This document shows positions 11,724-23,199 of a stretch of 64,000 bases of DNA, one piece after another. The notes under the pieces were generated by a model. The model was not told where the DNA came from, ran no database searches, and worked only from the letters and a program-made list of their open reading frames with translations. The DNA comes from Guyanagaster necrorhizus. Its lineage: Eukaryota > Basidiomycota > Agaricomycetes > Agaricales > Physalacriaceae. Position 1 is the first letter of the stretch. Each line of letters starts with the position of its first letter. The stretch lies in NCBI RefSeq assembly GCF_019112545.1, contig NW_025064892.1, forward strand, positions 248,001 through 312,000, in the 5' to 3' direction. The position numbers and the translations under genes were made by a program.

Positions 11724-14176
11724 ATGCCCGAGACAACGATATTCAAGGTGAGTCGGCCAGGTCAGAACACATCATTTTCACACCAAGCTCATTTTGCTGC
11801 AGGCGACGTACAGCGGGATCCCCGTGTACGAGATGTGCGTCCAAATTAACACCATTTTACACGATTTCTCACTGCGTAACACGTCCAGGATGTGCAAGAG
11901 TGTCGCCGTGATGCGAAGGCGCTCCGATTCGTGGCTGAATGCGACACAGATCCTCAAAGTTGCCGGCTTCGACAAACCCCAGCGAACTCGTGTCTTGGAA
12001 CGGGAAGTGCAAAAGGGTGAGCATGAAAAGGTCCAAGGCGGCTATGGTAAATACCAGGGTATGACGCTGTTCTTTGCTATCGCGAGCAACCGGTAACACT
12101 CCTTCAGGAACCTGGATTCCTTTGGAACGTGGCTTGGCCCTAGCGAAGCAGTACAACTGCGACGGCCTCCTCAAGCCAATCATCGAATTCCAACCAGCCG
12201 CTAAAAGCCCACCGTTGGCTCCGAAACACCTCATCACCAACTCCAGCGCCCGCCCTTCGCGTCGAGGAGGTGCCCCTGAATCCAGCACCGCAAGCTTGTC
12301 TGTTAGCACCCGCTCATCCAGACGCCAGGTCGTCGATGTTCCCGAGGAATCAGAACACGAAACACTTTCAGTGCGGGGTTCCGAAGATGGGTCGATGACG
12401 CCTTCGCCTTCTGAGGCTTCGTCAAGCTCACATACACCCTCTCCCATCAGAAGTCCAAAGGCATATCATAATGGTGTTTCTGGCGCTCGCTCCAACACTA
12501 GACGGAGCAGGTATGATAGCGAATTTGCTTCCATGGCAGATCCAGAGGCCGCTAGGCTCAACGGCAAGACCGATGCCCGTGCTTATGGGGACCAGATATT
12601 GGAATACTTTATCTCAGATACCAACCAGGTGCCACAGGTTCTCATCTCTCCGCCTCCTGACTTTGACCCCAACATGGCCATTGACGACGACGGACATACC
12701 GCGTTGCATTGGGCTTGTGCTATGGGTCGCATACGCATCGTCAAGCTGCTGCTCACCGCTGGTGCTGATATTTTCAAGGTCAACAAATCAGGCCAAACCG
12801 CGCTCATGCGTAGTGTCATGTTCGCGAACAACTATGACGTTCGCAAGTTTCCCGAGTTGTACGAATTGCTGCACCGCTCAACTCTGAATATTGACAATTA
12901 CAATCGGACTGTCTTTCATCACGTTGTTGATGTTGCTATGGCCAAGGGAAAGACTCATGCCGCGCGTTATTACATGGAGATCATTCTAACACGGCTCGCG
13001 GATTACCCCAAAGAACTTGCAGATGTTATCAATTTTCAGGACGAAGATGGGGAGACAGCGCTGACTATGGCAGCTCGGTGTAGAAGCAAGCGATTGGTGA
13101 AAATCCTCATTGACCATGGCGCTGACCCCAAGATTGTTAACCACGATGGCAAGAGCACAGAGGACTACATCTTAGAGGATGAACGGTTCAGGTCATCACC
13201 TGCGCCTCCCTCTCGTGTTATGCCTATGTCTTTCCGGAATATCCAGGCTGCTTACCCTCCCCCTCACGCACCGCCGGATTACTCATTCGCGCCGGCGAAC
13301 GGAGATCGGCCTCCCCTCCATCATTCTATTGCGGCACAACGCGCTAGTACGCGTTGTGTCAATGACATCACGAGTATGATGGACAGCTTGGCTGCCTCGT
13401 TTGATAAAGAGCTTAGAGACAAAGAGCGCGACACGGTCCAGGCCCACGCGCTCCTGGGAAACATACAGGCAGAAATTCTTGAAAGCCAGCGCGCCGTGGG
13501 ACATCTACGGTCGCAGGCCGAGGGGTTGGCGCATACAAACGACACTCTAAAGACTATGGAGAATGAGCTCAATACCAAGATGGGTCGTAGATATAGGCTG
13601 GGCTGGGAGAAATGGGTCAAGGACGAGGAGGCACGTGAGAAGGCCATCAGGGATTCAGCCAATGGGGAGTTAATGTTAACACCTGCTACAGCTTCTCACC
13701 TAGCGAGCATCGGAATGGACGGCGAGTCAGCCGCCGAGCTAGGGAAGGGTAAAGGAAAGCGGAAAGCATCTTCGGATCCGGAGGATATTTCGGATCTGAT
13801 TGCCTTGCATTCGGGAATACCGACGGATCCTGAGGCACTGAGACAAGCCTGTGGGACGTTGCGGGAAGAGATTATCCAGGCGCGAAAACGGAGAAAGACA
13901 ATGTTTGAAGAGTTGGTGACGTTCCAGGCCGAGGCTGGGACGAATGGTAGGATGAGTGAATATAGACGCTTGATTGGAGCTGGCTGTGGAGGGATCCCCC
14001 CCTCGGAAGTCGACAGCGTCTTGGGAGTGTTGTTGGAGGTGAGAGTACTTAATATTCTAATCTTAGTGTGCGTTATTGATTTTTCCCCCTCGCAGACTCT
14101 GGAATCAGAAGAGCCGAGTTCATCGTCTCTTGGCTGGAATGGATCAAGACCCATGAATGCTGAAAACATGCGATGA
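11724..14176 (+). CDS. MBP1: APSES/KilA-N DNA-binding, ankyrin-repeat cell-cycle transcription factor (MBF/SBF type)
   Basis: This is a Mbp1/Swi4/Res-like factor driving G1/S genes. Five exons: 11724-11747, 11803-11834, 11889-12058, 12108-14038 and 14096-14176, totalling 2238 nt (745 residues). The APSES domain occupies roughly residues 5-110: [35 protein letters not shown], then [16 protein letters not shown] Ser-rich linker follows. Ankyrin repeats include [29 protein letters not shown] and [31 protein letters not shown]. Then comes a coiled coil with [13 protein letters not shown] basic patch [12 protein letters not shown] may be nuclear targeting. The stacked small 5' exons over the DNA-binding domain are usual in basidiomycetes. 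Mbp1 versus Swi4/Res cannot be settled by eye. Confidence 0.92.
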
Positions 14177-15931
14177 TCTCTTCTCGGACTACTGGACATT
14201 ATGATTTGTTCCTTCGTTGTTGAAAGCAATGTCTCTCTTATTTGTATAGCATTGTATGTATTTCGTTCTGTCGTGGTGAAAATTATTCATCTAAATATCA
14301 ATCTATTTTGGAGGATAACATTTGCAGTAGTATCCACGGTACTTATTTAAACCAGGTGACATATAAGCTCTACAAGGTAAACGACGCGTTATTCACCGCG
14401 TCAAAGCTGGGGGATCCAGGATCAACGGGAGCTCTAGAGTTTCGTTTAGATACAGTCTTTAGTGGGATCAGCTTGTTTAATCGAAGGGACGTACCATTAT
14501 GTTCTTTCCATGCTTGCAATACAGCCCGTCTCGTCACAAAAAATGTTGGTTGGAGGTCTCGTTCTTCAAGATAGCAAGGAAATGAAGTGTTTGCAAGCTG
14601 GGACCGTCGTCTAGACAAGGCATGAGTGTTATCCTCAGAATTAGTAGGGAACCTACATAATCCTCAGGTGTGTTTATCTGGACAAGTCGTGATATTGGAG
14701 TAGCGAGTGCAACTTCCACAAGTCCACCAATAGCGCGAAAAGTCTGTTGCGGTTTGAGTGTTAGCCGGGCATCCGCATGGAAATCACCTTCGTCCTCAAC
14801 TTTCGTGACCACACTGGGAGCACACCAATAACAGTGAGTTCAATGTCCGGAATATCCACTCCACAATCAGTGACTTTTTGCTTCCATTGGCTGACCTGCT
14901 CTGAATCAGTCAGTACTTGGACATCTAAGATAAGATTATTTTGGACTCAGGGAAATCGACTAAAAAAATTCCTGGTGAGACAGACAGAAATGACAAGAAA
15001 ACAAGAGACGTACGATTCCGAATCGGCAATCCAGGAACTCCTCAGATGGATGATTGAACACCGGCAGCTGAAGTTGACGCGAGTGTAAAAGTGGCAATGG
15101 TAAATTGGCCTGGAATGATAGAAGGATCAGATTCTCCGATTTTAGGGAAAAAGAAATGCTAGTTGTTGCAACGGCCTAGTAGTGACTATTGGACTGCCGG
15201 CGCCCGAACTTGAACTCGCACCGGCGACTGAAGTGACTACGGAGACGGTAGAAACGGCGGTCCTGATGGCGGTCGTGAGGAGATATGTCCTGTAGGGACA
15301 GACGCGGTTTGTAATGGCGTGCTATCGATGCTGTTGATTTTTGGCGGCAGTACCCCACTTCGACGATACTCGACTTTCTCCATATAATCGGGTTGCCGTC
15401 TTTCTCAGTAGCGTTGTCGCGATTGGCAATACACATTTCAATATTCGGGCTTGAGAAGCATGCGATCGATTGCTGCACGGCAATATTGTTGTCGTCCCTG
15501 TACCCGGTCCCCCAATAACGACTTGAACGACTGCATTGCTTAATGCGTCAGATGCACTTCTTTGGTAAGGGCAAAGCCAGGTGACCTAAGCTCTAAACCT
15601 GTTCAACACCTCGCAACGACCGACAATTGGCAACGTATGACGCAGATCTTGAATTGTCTGAGGCCCGAATTGCTCTTGCCGGGTTGTACGGGAAAGAAGC
15701 ATCGACCCTGCACTCCATATACACTGCACGTATTCAACAAAGACTAGAGCGGCAAGGCTCAGGTCTCACTTTGTGACTACTTAGCTACTGCCAGTAAGAA
15801 GTAGATCTAGCAAGAGCAGCATCGAGAATAACTTCGCGGTAGAACGCGCGCGGATGCATTGCGGTAATATATACTTTATACTAGAACCTTTTTTTTTAGA
15901 AACGATGTCGCACATATTAAACACCATTCAC
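14177..15931. other. Gene-poor stretch with minus-strand coding remnants
   Basis: No intact gene is visible. On the minus strand, 14802-14917 reads WKQKVTDCGVDIPDIELTVIG, which resembles motif V of RecQ-type helicases (GMGVDIPDIE). The adjoining 14655-14790 frame gives DFHADARLTLKPQQTF. Near 15500 the same strand reads VVIGGPGTGTTT, close to a Walker A loop but with Thr in place of the Lys. These pieces are in different frames with stops between them. The simplest reading is decayed helicase-like sequence, but the match is weak and from memory. Confidence 0.3.
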
Positions 15932-16911
15932 CTAAGCATCAGCTGCTGACGGAGCCTCGCGCAGCGCTTCATTCCACAGCTCCACAAAGTTCAGGTTTTC
16001 TTTGTTAAATAATTCTTCAATGGACTTGATACCTTCGGGAGTCAAGAAGTGATCCGGCGAATCAGCATGTTCCTTAAGCACGGTCCGGAACTTTTCCGCT
16101 AGGTCCTTCTTGCTCATCGCTTCCAACTTCCCCTGAATCAGAGGTGAGAGAGATACATATCTTAGAAACTGCTGACATACCATGAATATCTGCAGCGTTT
16201 TAGTCCATCCACCGCCATCTGCGCTATTAAACTTGGCAGCCTGCCAGACTTTCCATCCCGTACTGTCCCTTTAATAGATGCTTACATCCCAGTATTCAAG
16301 ATCAACTATGCCATCTTCAACAAGGCTGTAGGCCGACATTGGGGCTTCGTACTCAACTGACCAGAATCCGATACGCGTATTGTAACCCACATTCGTTTTA
16401 AGGAAGTTGGGATCAATAGCTTGGAATATGGACTGCGTATACGCAAGTTGGAACTCATCCGGTGGCAGCTTATTTAGTGACCCACGACGAAGTCCGGTCG
16501 GTTTCCGGAAAACGATTTCTATGGGTCGAAACCCCCAACGGATACGGAGCCATAAGTGACCTAAGACGAACTTCTTGACGACGGGAAACATGAACTGATA
16601 GACGAAAATGTCTATGAGGATGTTGATACAGAACCAGAACCAAGAGGAAGGGGGTTCAGCTTTGTGTTTAGGCATCAACTCTCCAACAAAAAGAAAGGCG
16701 GTGATATGGTAGCGAGTGGAAGCTGAAATGGCCCTCCAAGCGATGAGGGTGGCCATGATGGTATTGAATGTAAACGGGATTAGGAATATGCCACTTTCCT
16801 ACAGTCAGCATTGGACATGCTACAAGATATGTAGAAGCTCACACTTTCATCGATATAGGCATTCTATCCAAATGCGTTATGAATGAACCATGACCGGTAT
16901 CGTACTTGCAT
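15932..16911 (-). pseudogene. Unidentified membrane-anchored protein interrupted by an in-frame TAA
   Basis: Exons 16906-16911, 16843-16863, 16181-16798 and 15932-16132 join to 846 nt, a whole number of codons. The start reads MQ-NAYIDES-ESGIFLIPFTFNTIMATLIAW. Hydrophobic segments follow at ITAFLFVGEL and WFWFCINILIDIFVYQFMFP. A probable soluble domain has FRPIEIVFRKP and YNTRIGFWSVEYEAP. In exon 3 the frame meets TAA at 16271-16273, yet continues in the same frame as RDSTGWKVWQAAKFNSADGGGW into a correct donor at 16180. The last exon ends GKLEAMSKKDLAEKF...SAADA. Removing the stop would need an 18 nt intron, and no GT...AG pair fits in phase. It may be a nonsense allele, a base error, or a gene ending at VSIY. 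The family is not recognised. Confidence 0.6.
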
Positions 16912-17605
16912 AAGAGACTGTACACAGGAGAACCAATGGGAACATCACGAAAGTTTGAGGGCTGCGCCATGGGAAGTGAAAGCAACCACAAATCCGTACT
17001 ATTTGAATGTCATTTCGATGATGGACCTGTGGGGTGAAACAGGTGGATTGACATTTGATGCATGGAGTTATTATAAGGCACGGACGCTTTCTTTCGTCCT
17101 GGATTAAAGGATTTGGATGTGCAGCCGCCTACAGAGGAAGTTAAGATGAGGAGTTGCGCGTACTATACCCAATGTTGTTAGATAGCTTTTATGCATCAAG
17201 AGAGAATGAGGACCTTTGCTTATCGTGCTCTGAGATAAGGAACAAAACGTGCTGATTTATACCACAGGCACCAGCCTAGTCATAGGAATCGGAAGCAGAT
17301 GTCTAAATTTAAAGAATATGGAAGCTCACTTCCCCCTTCTGTGCTTCGTCAGGAAGAAAGCGGTTTAAGTAAAAGTATCAAAACTCTCTATATGCACGCG
17401 GCTTAGGCCGTATCGTTTGCTGAGATCAAAACTCCCACCGGAGTCAACACTTGGTGTTTCAACAACATCATATACACTATATGACTGGAGCGATGAGCCA
17501 CATCCTCAGGGCAAGCCTCAGGTTCTTCCTATCAAAAGAAAATGTGGGTGTTTTTACATGGGTTGCATTTTGGTGCTTACAAAAGAGTAGCACAGTACGA
17601 GCAAA
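16912..17605. other. Intergenic
   Basis: About 700 bp; no frame with recognisable content. It holds the 5' side of the minus-strand membrane protein and the 3' side of the minus-strand MSS1 gene. Confidence 0.5.
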
Positions 17606-19660
17606 CTATTTTCCAATACAGAAATCTCGGAAAACCGAATCCAAGATGTCTTCCACATCTATAAGACCTGACACCTTTCCAATGGCTTGAGCGGCGTAGC
17701 GTAGCTCTTCGGCTCCTAACACGACCTCCTCTGAAGCTGAACCACTGCGTTGAAGGCGGGAAATATAAAGCAGATAGTCCACTCACGTGTCTCCAAAAAA
17801 GCCTTCAAAAAATCAAGGGCTGTTTCGAGATGAGCACGATGTCGTGCATGGGTAATCAGTGGGGCCTGTGAGTTATTCGCGTCGCCTAAGTCGTAGTTGG
17901 AACGCAAGGCTTCTGAGAACTGGGCTAGGAACTCCGTGGTGCCTTGGCCAGTGTTCAGACTCGTTACCCAAGCCTTACGTACTTGTACGAGCTGCGCGTG
18001 CTCAGGAGGAACTAGATCAGCTTTGTTGAACAGGTAAAACGTGTTTTCGTTGACCAGCCCATCTAACGATGAAGGAAGGACCATTTTTTTGCCACTGAAA
18101 ACTATATCTGATAGTGAAAGCACACAGAGGGATATGTCAGCACCCTGGACACTGTTGTTTCTGTAAGCCAGGTACTCAAATGAAGAAAGGGAGGCCATAC
18201 GCGTTTCTCGCACGTTCGATACCAATACTCTCTACAAGATCAGTCGTTGCTCGGAGACCAGCAGTGTCAGATATTATGACAGGCAAACCGCCGATGTCTA
18301 GCGACAGCTCTAGAATATCACGCGTCGTTCCTGGAACTGGAGTGACGATCGCTGCTTCTCTTTGAGCTAAATGAAGTCATCAATAGTGGTGCAATATCGA
18401 CAGACGCGATCGTACCCAGAAAATTAAGCAAGCTGCTCTTCCCAGCGTTGGGGGGACCGAATATAGCGAGACGTATGCCCGAACGCATGATTTCTCCTCG
18501 GCGTTTGTCATGCAAGTGACCTTGGATCGTAGTACACAGATCCAAAACGCGCTGCCTGGCTTCGTAGTAGAACTTTCGGTCAGCATTCACATTGAGTGAG
18601 ACCACAGAAGAAAGACCGCAGATTGTACGGCTCCGAAAGCATAAGGGTCATGTTTTGCGGCATAATAGGCCATAAACGTGTACAGGGCAGGGTTAGACGT
18701 TAGAAATCGCAATATTTCCCTGCATGCACTGGCACAGCGCGTTTAAGGCTAGTTAGGAACGTTTTGGCGTCCCCGGCGCCGAACTGTGTTCCACAGGAAT
18801 AGGAATTCAACGTACCTTGCTCATATACTCCGTCTTCAATATCCTCACCTTCTCCAAAGTCGATCAGGGCTTCCATGAATGCAAGACACTTGATGATTTC
18901 TTGCCTGATGTTATCGTACCGTTCTCGCATGGAACCCTGACGAAGATGTGTCAACATGAAGCAGTACGAGCGAACAAAACAGCCCTCACCCACCCCGACG
19001 GCATTCAACGCGATTCGACGTTGACTCTCCGTATCTGCATCAATGAGGTCCTTCAATCCTTCGACTTGGGTGAGGTCGAGACGACCACCCATGAAAGCTC
19101 TGCGAGTGAATTCGCCGGGCTCTGCAGGGCGACAGAATGGAAGCTCCCCTAGAGCGCGCAAGACAGAAGAGATAATGGCGTGTCCAGAGTGTATATGTAG
19201 TTCTAGTACGTCTTCTGTTGTAAAGGACCTGGGTGCTGATACATTTTCAGCCGGCGTTTGGTGAGATTCGGTGGTGCCCACCTCGGAACAGGACAGCCAT
19301 TCCATTATCGAGGAGATCCCCTTTCCCAGGGTTTACGATATCACAACGGTGCATCTTCCAAGGCTCCGGTAGCTGATCCTGACCTATTTTCTTCCCCCTC
19401 TTCACCATCTGTCTCCATACCTCTACCACGTCGGGACCCGAGACTCGCACTACCCCGACTCCAGCCTTTCCGTGCGGCGTCGAGAGCGCATATATGGTCG
19501 CCCGCTGGGCATCTGAGCGTACTACTGACGCAATGTTCCGGTGTAAAGGGACAGGGCAGTGCACGGAAGCCGCACAGCGGTGCAGAGATAGAATTCCGGA
19601 AGGAAAGGGAAGTATTGCGGTGGTTGGACGTGCTTTTATGCTCCTGATACCGAGCTGCAT
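17606..19660 (-). CDS. MSS1: Mitochondrial tRNA modification GTPase MSS1 (MnmE/TrmE family)
   Basis: MnmE-family GTPases work with MTO1/GidA to place a taurinomethyl or carboxymethylaminomethyl group on wobble uridine of mitochondrial tRNAs. The ATG at 19660 begins [14 protein letters not shown], a basic, hydroxylated stretch suited to mitochondrial import. Then comes [21 protein letters not shown], the TrmE N-terminal fold. The middle has [17 protein letters not shown] and [36 protein letters not shown]. The G domain shows [14 protein letters not shown] (G1), TPVPGTTRD (G2), DTAGLR (G3) and NKADL (G4). The C-terminus ends FCIGK before TAG, the conserved MnmE catalytic Cys motif. Several short introns interrupt the frame. 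It is divergent from calcineurin B, with 247 bp between start codons. Confidence 0.93.
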
Positions 19661-19907
19661 ACACACTGTGACTGTGCTAATGCACAAATCGTCGTCTGCT
19701 CCGCTCGAGATGGAAAGAAAAGGACCAAATCGCTCGCGTGGTACCCCGGAGCACGTGGCCGGCGCTATGCTCATTGTCGGCGTCACGGTCGCCCTTTGGA
19801 TCTGACTTGATTTTTTGCCTGTCTTCTCCCAACTGCCTTTGCCGTGTCCCTGCTGTTGTTCTCCGAACTCGACCTAACAACTTCAACATTTATCTCTCAT
19901 CTTCGCT
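19661..19907. promoter_or_regulatory. Shared divergent promoter of MSS1 and calcineurin B
   Basis: Only 247 bp separate two start codons that point away from each other, so the two genes must share or abut promoter elements. The side next to calcineurin B is pyrimidine-rich (CTTCAACATTTATCTCTCATC before the ATG). No TATA box or known operator is obvious. Confidence 0.55.
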
Positions 19908-20808
19908 ATGGGTCAATCACGTTAGTCCCCCCCCCTTACTACCTCTCGCCCAGCGTCTTTTAATATCTCTATTACTGTCTAGCATCTCAATTTATGGAGG
20001 ACATGCAAAAACGGTCCAACTGTGAGTTGCTATGCGGATTATACGGTGTTTCCTATCTGACAATCCCAATTTCGATGCAGTCACACAACCCGAACTCGAA
20101 CGGTTGAAAAAGCGGTTCATGAAGCTGGATAGGTCGGTCGCCGTCAACCATATCATGCTGTTGAGACTGAGTCAGTATATAGTGATGGCTCAGGATCGAT
20201 AGACCGTGCAGAGTTCCTCCAGATACCCCAGATTGCGACAAACCCACTGGCGTCCAGAATGATTGCTATCTTTGATGAGGAGTGTGTGCCGATTCTTCTA
20301 CCACTCCGTCTGTGGCTAATATCACTTCCATTCGCCCAGTGGTGGTGGAACTGTAGATTTCCAGGAGTTTGTGGGAGGACTTAGTGCATTCAGTAGCAGA
20401 GGTGGTAGAGAAGAGAAGCTAAAGTGTTAGTTTGCTGTCATCTAATCACCATATCCGCTTATCAGTGGCCAGTCGCTTTCAAGGTGTACGACGTTGATCG
20501 GGATGGTTATATCTCAAATGGCGAATTGTTCCTTGTCTTGAAGATGATGGTAGGAAACAATCTGAAAGTGCGTATCAGTCTTGGTCTACTGTGAACGTTT
20601 CTATATCTGTTTTCTTAGGATCGAGAGCTACAGCAGATCGTTGACAAGACAATAATGGAGGCTGATAAGGACGGCGATGGTAAACTCAACTTCGAAGAGT
20701 TCGCGTTGATGGTGTCAAACACAGTCAGTAACTGCACTCTCGTCTTCATTCAATCTGATTCGTCTTCAGGATATTGTGAAACAAATGACGCTAGAGGATC
20801 TTTTCTAG
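19908..20808 (+). CDS. CNB1: Calcineurin regulatory subunit B
   Basis: This is the Ca2+-binding regulatory subunit of the phosphatase calcineurin, which controls Crz1-type stress responses, hyphal growth and virulence traits in fungi. Eight exons: 19908-19920, 19983-20021, 20081-20132, 20183-20281, 20340-20425, 20473-20567, 20619-20723 and 20770-20808. They give 528 nt, 175 residues, the expected length. The N-terminus MGQSPSQ carries the N-myristoylation Gly. The four EF-hands read [36 protein letters not shown] and [12 protein letters not shown], with all the usual acidic ligands visible. The end is QMTLEDLF. Seven introns in a small gene is normal for this group. Confidence 0.95.
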
Positions 20809-21451
20809 GCCGTTTCTCTTCTTTTGACGACAACTCACGCACACATTCCCTCGTTTTCGTTGTCAACGCTATTATGCTGATGATTCTCTAATCTTTGTCT
20901 TGTATTCTGAAGCTGATTTGTATCGAGGGAAAATGGCTGATAACATGAATTTTTACTGCTTAGGACCGACTACGGACTACTTTATTCTAGATGAATGAAC
21001 GAGTTTCGCGCTGTCGAGCTTCGAGGATGTATGGAATTGTATACTTAGCAAGTTCAGAAGACTGTCTAGTCGCTCAGCCAGAATCGCAGTAGGCGTACCC
21101 ATATTCAAGCCTAGGCATATATGCTCCTTATAGTGGCTAGCTTGAAAGATGAATCCGAAGGCGACATATAGCGGATAGCATGACACTGGATTGGACCGTT
21201 AACAATTAAGATCTGCATAGCTATCGTGTAGTGCACTGTTGACAAGGTCGGTAGCCGCGATGCAATAAAACAATGCGGAAGGGCGGTTAAAATCGTTGAC
21301 CAATATGCTTGTTCTAGATGAAAGATTGCAGGCATGGAATTAAAGCTTCATGTTCGTTGCAGGAGCTGGACTAAATCGGACGATGTATTTGCACTGACTC
21401 TTTGGATACGACTTTATGAGGATTTATACACGCTTTGATAGCTGACAACTC
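20809..21451. other. Intergenic between convergent genes
   Basis: Calcineurin B (+) and the WD40 gene (-) converge here. The 640 bp hold both 3' flanks; no further gene is seen. Confidence 0.5.
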
Positions 21452-22906
21452 TTAATATGTTCTAAATCGTTTGCCCTCCTATGGAACATGTCATCTCAGA
21501 TATGGTTGAAAAGTGAAAACCGAATCGTACCTCACGGTCATCTTCCCAATCCATGTTTCGTTTGCGCGGCGACGTGTCAATGTCCATGCCATCTTCTGAA
21601 GCAGATCTCAATGACCAAGAATTAATCTTTCCATCTTCTCCGCCCGTGAGAAGCACTTGGTTCTAGGAAAAGACGTGAGATAATGTGTCAAGTGCTAGAT
21701 CGGACTACCAACATTCTCATCCCATAGTAGTGATCGCACTACACCTGCGTGGCCGTTGCTCCATATTTTGTGTAGCAACCATGGCGAATTTTGCGTGGAT
21801 AGGTCAGAATTTGACAAAAGTGCAATGTCTCCTCTACAGCATGGTTAATAATAGAAGAATGCAGCAGTAACGTAAATACTCTCACTCATTAGAACCAGTG
21901 AACACAGCAAGGTCGCCGTTAGGCTGGCTTGTACAGGTGACGAGGTAGTCCGTCACCCAGGTGCAATTTCGATTATGTACAGACGGAGCGCGTATGTCCA
22001 CGCTCTGAAGGGGATCCAGCTGTAAAAGGCGTGATTAGCAGCTTCATTACTTAATGTAGACAATGCAGACCTCATTTGACCAGGTACTGAATGTTTCCAT
22101 ATCACTAGATGCCCAAATCTGCGGGGACATACTAGAAGATGCCATAAATCCGGCTTGTGAAACGCTGCAGCCCCAATTCGCTACCTGTTGTACTGCTTCA
22201 TCTTCATCATCCTCGGCAGCATCGGATAGACATAAGAGCCCGTCGGCTGAAGCGGAGAGTAGTACATTATTTGGAGCGAATTGCAGGACAGTGACGTCGT
22301 CTGAGTGCGTCGATCCATGGGTACGCAGTGGAGTAGCTGGTTGCCGCAGGTCCCTGTAAATGTGAAATCAAGTTGACGAGCTTGACGTATAGATGCCGTA
22401 CCAGAATAAAATATTCGCGTCATCACCCTGAAGGTCCGTTCCAGCGGCTACAGTAAATCCATCTGGAGAGATATCACAGCAAAGTAGCGCATTGCTTTTG
22501 CCGAGGTTGGTCACTGGATAAAGTCTTTTGGGTGGTCAATTATTCCAGTAAAAGTACCCATCAAACCACTCACTTTTGATGCTATGTGAATTGGAACGAT
22601 CATCCCAGACTTTAACTGATCCATCGTGCCCCGAGGAAACCAAGGACTGCCGGCTGAACCCTGCAATGGATTCAACTGTTTTAAGGGAGGTGATGGCCGT
22701 TTCGTGACCACCTAGACTCTGTATGTGCAGCAGTGAGGCCTTGTCATAAATTTCTATTGTATTCGATGGTGTAGACGATGCAGTTGCATAATGAGCGGGA
22801 AGCGAAGCGATAGCAAGCACGTAAGGCTGCGATGCCAATGATAGAGATCGTGTCGGCCATGGGTAAGACAGAAAATGTGGCGATTCCAGAAGGACAGGGT
22901 TCTGCA
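21452..22906 (-). CDS. WD40-repeat protein, WDR89-like
   Basis: A beta-propeller protein of WDR89 type. The ATG at 22906 starts MQNPVLLESPHFLSYPWP. WD motifs follow: IEIYDKASLLHIQSLGGHETAITSLK, LVSSGHDGSVKVWDDRSN, then exons encoding LRQPATPLRTHGSTHSDDVTVLQF and GHAGVVRSLLWDENNQVLLTGGEDGKINSWSL. The tail is acidic and Asp/Arg-rich (DMDIDTSPRKRNMDWEDD type). A 52 nt intron then leads to EGKRFRTY and a TAA at 21452-21454. At least five short introns are present. An upstream in-frame ATG at 23048 exists but precedes an unlikely N-terminus. WDR89 function is poorly known; scaffold or histone-related roles are only inference. It is divergent from the next gene, 293 bp apart. Confidence 0.82.
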
Positions 22907-23199
22907 TAACGTCCAATACCCGTCGAGTCGAATCAATATTGTTACAATCGACGAATTGAAAGCAAATTTGAAATGGCACTTGGCCGTGTTTGGCAGGAGC
23001 TCTCAGGCCCAATTTGGTTCTGATCCTGGTTGGAGTTTTCTCGTCCACGAACCACCATCTCCAGTTCCTCTATCCTCTCAGAGGCTGCGAGGTTGCTCGA
23101 GAACCCGCACATTCCTTTCCTTACCACTCTCCTAGCAAGGAATTTTCGTTCTTTTTACATTCAGAAAACGCCAAAAAAAGAAATTCCGCTCCAGTTATC
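22907..23199. promoter_or_regulatory. Divergent promoter, WDR89-like gene and coiled-coil protein gene
   Basis: A 293 bp gap between opposite start codons. It contains an upstream minus-strand reading frame with ATG at 23048, probably untranslated leader. No recognisable factor sites. Confidence 0.5.
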
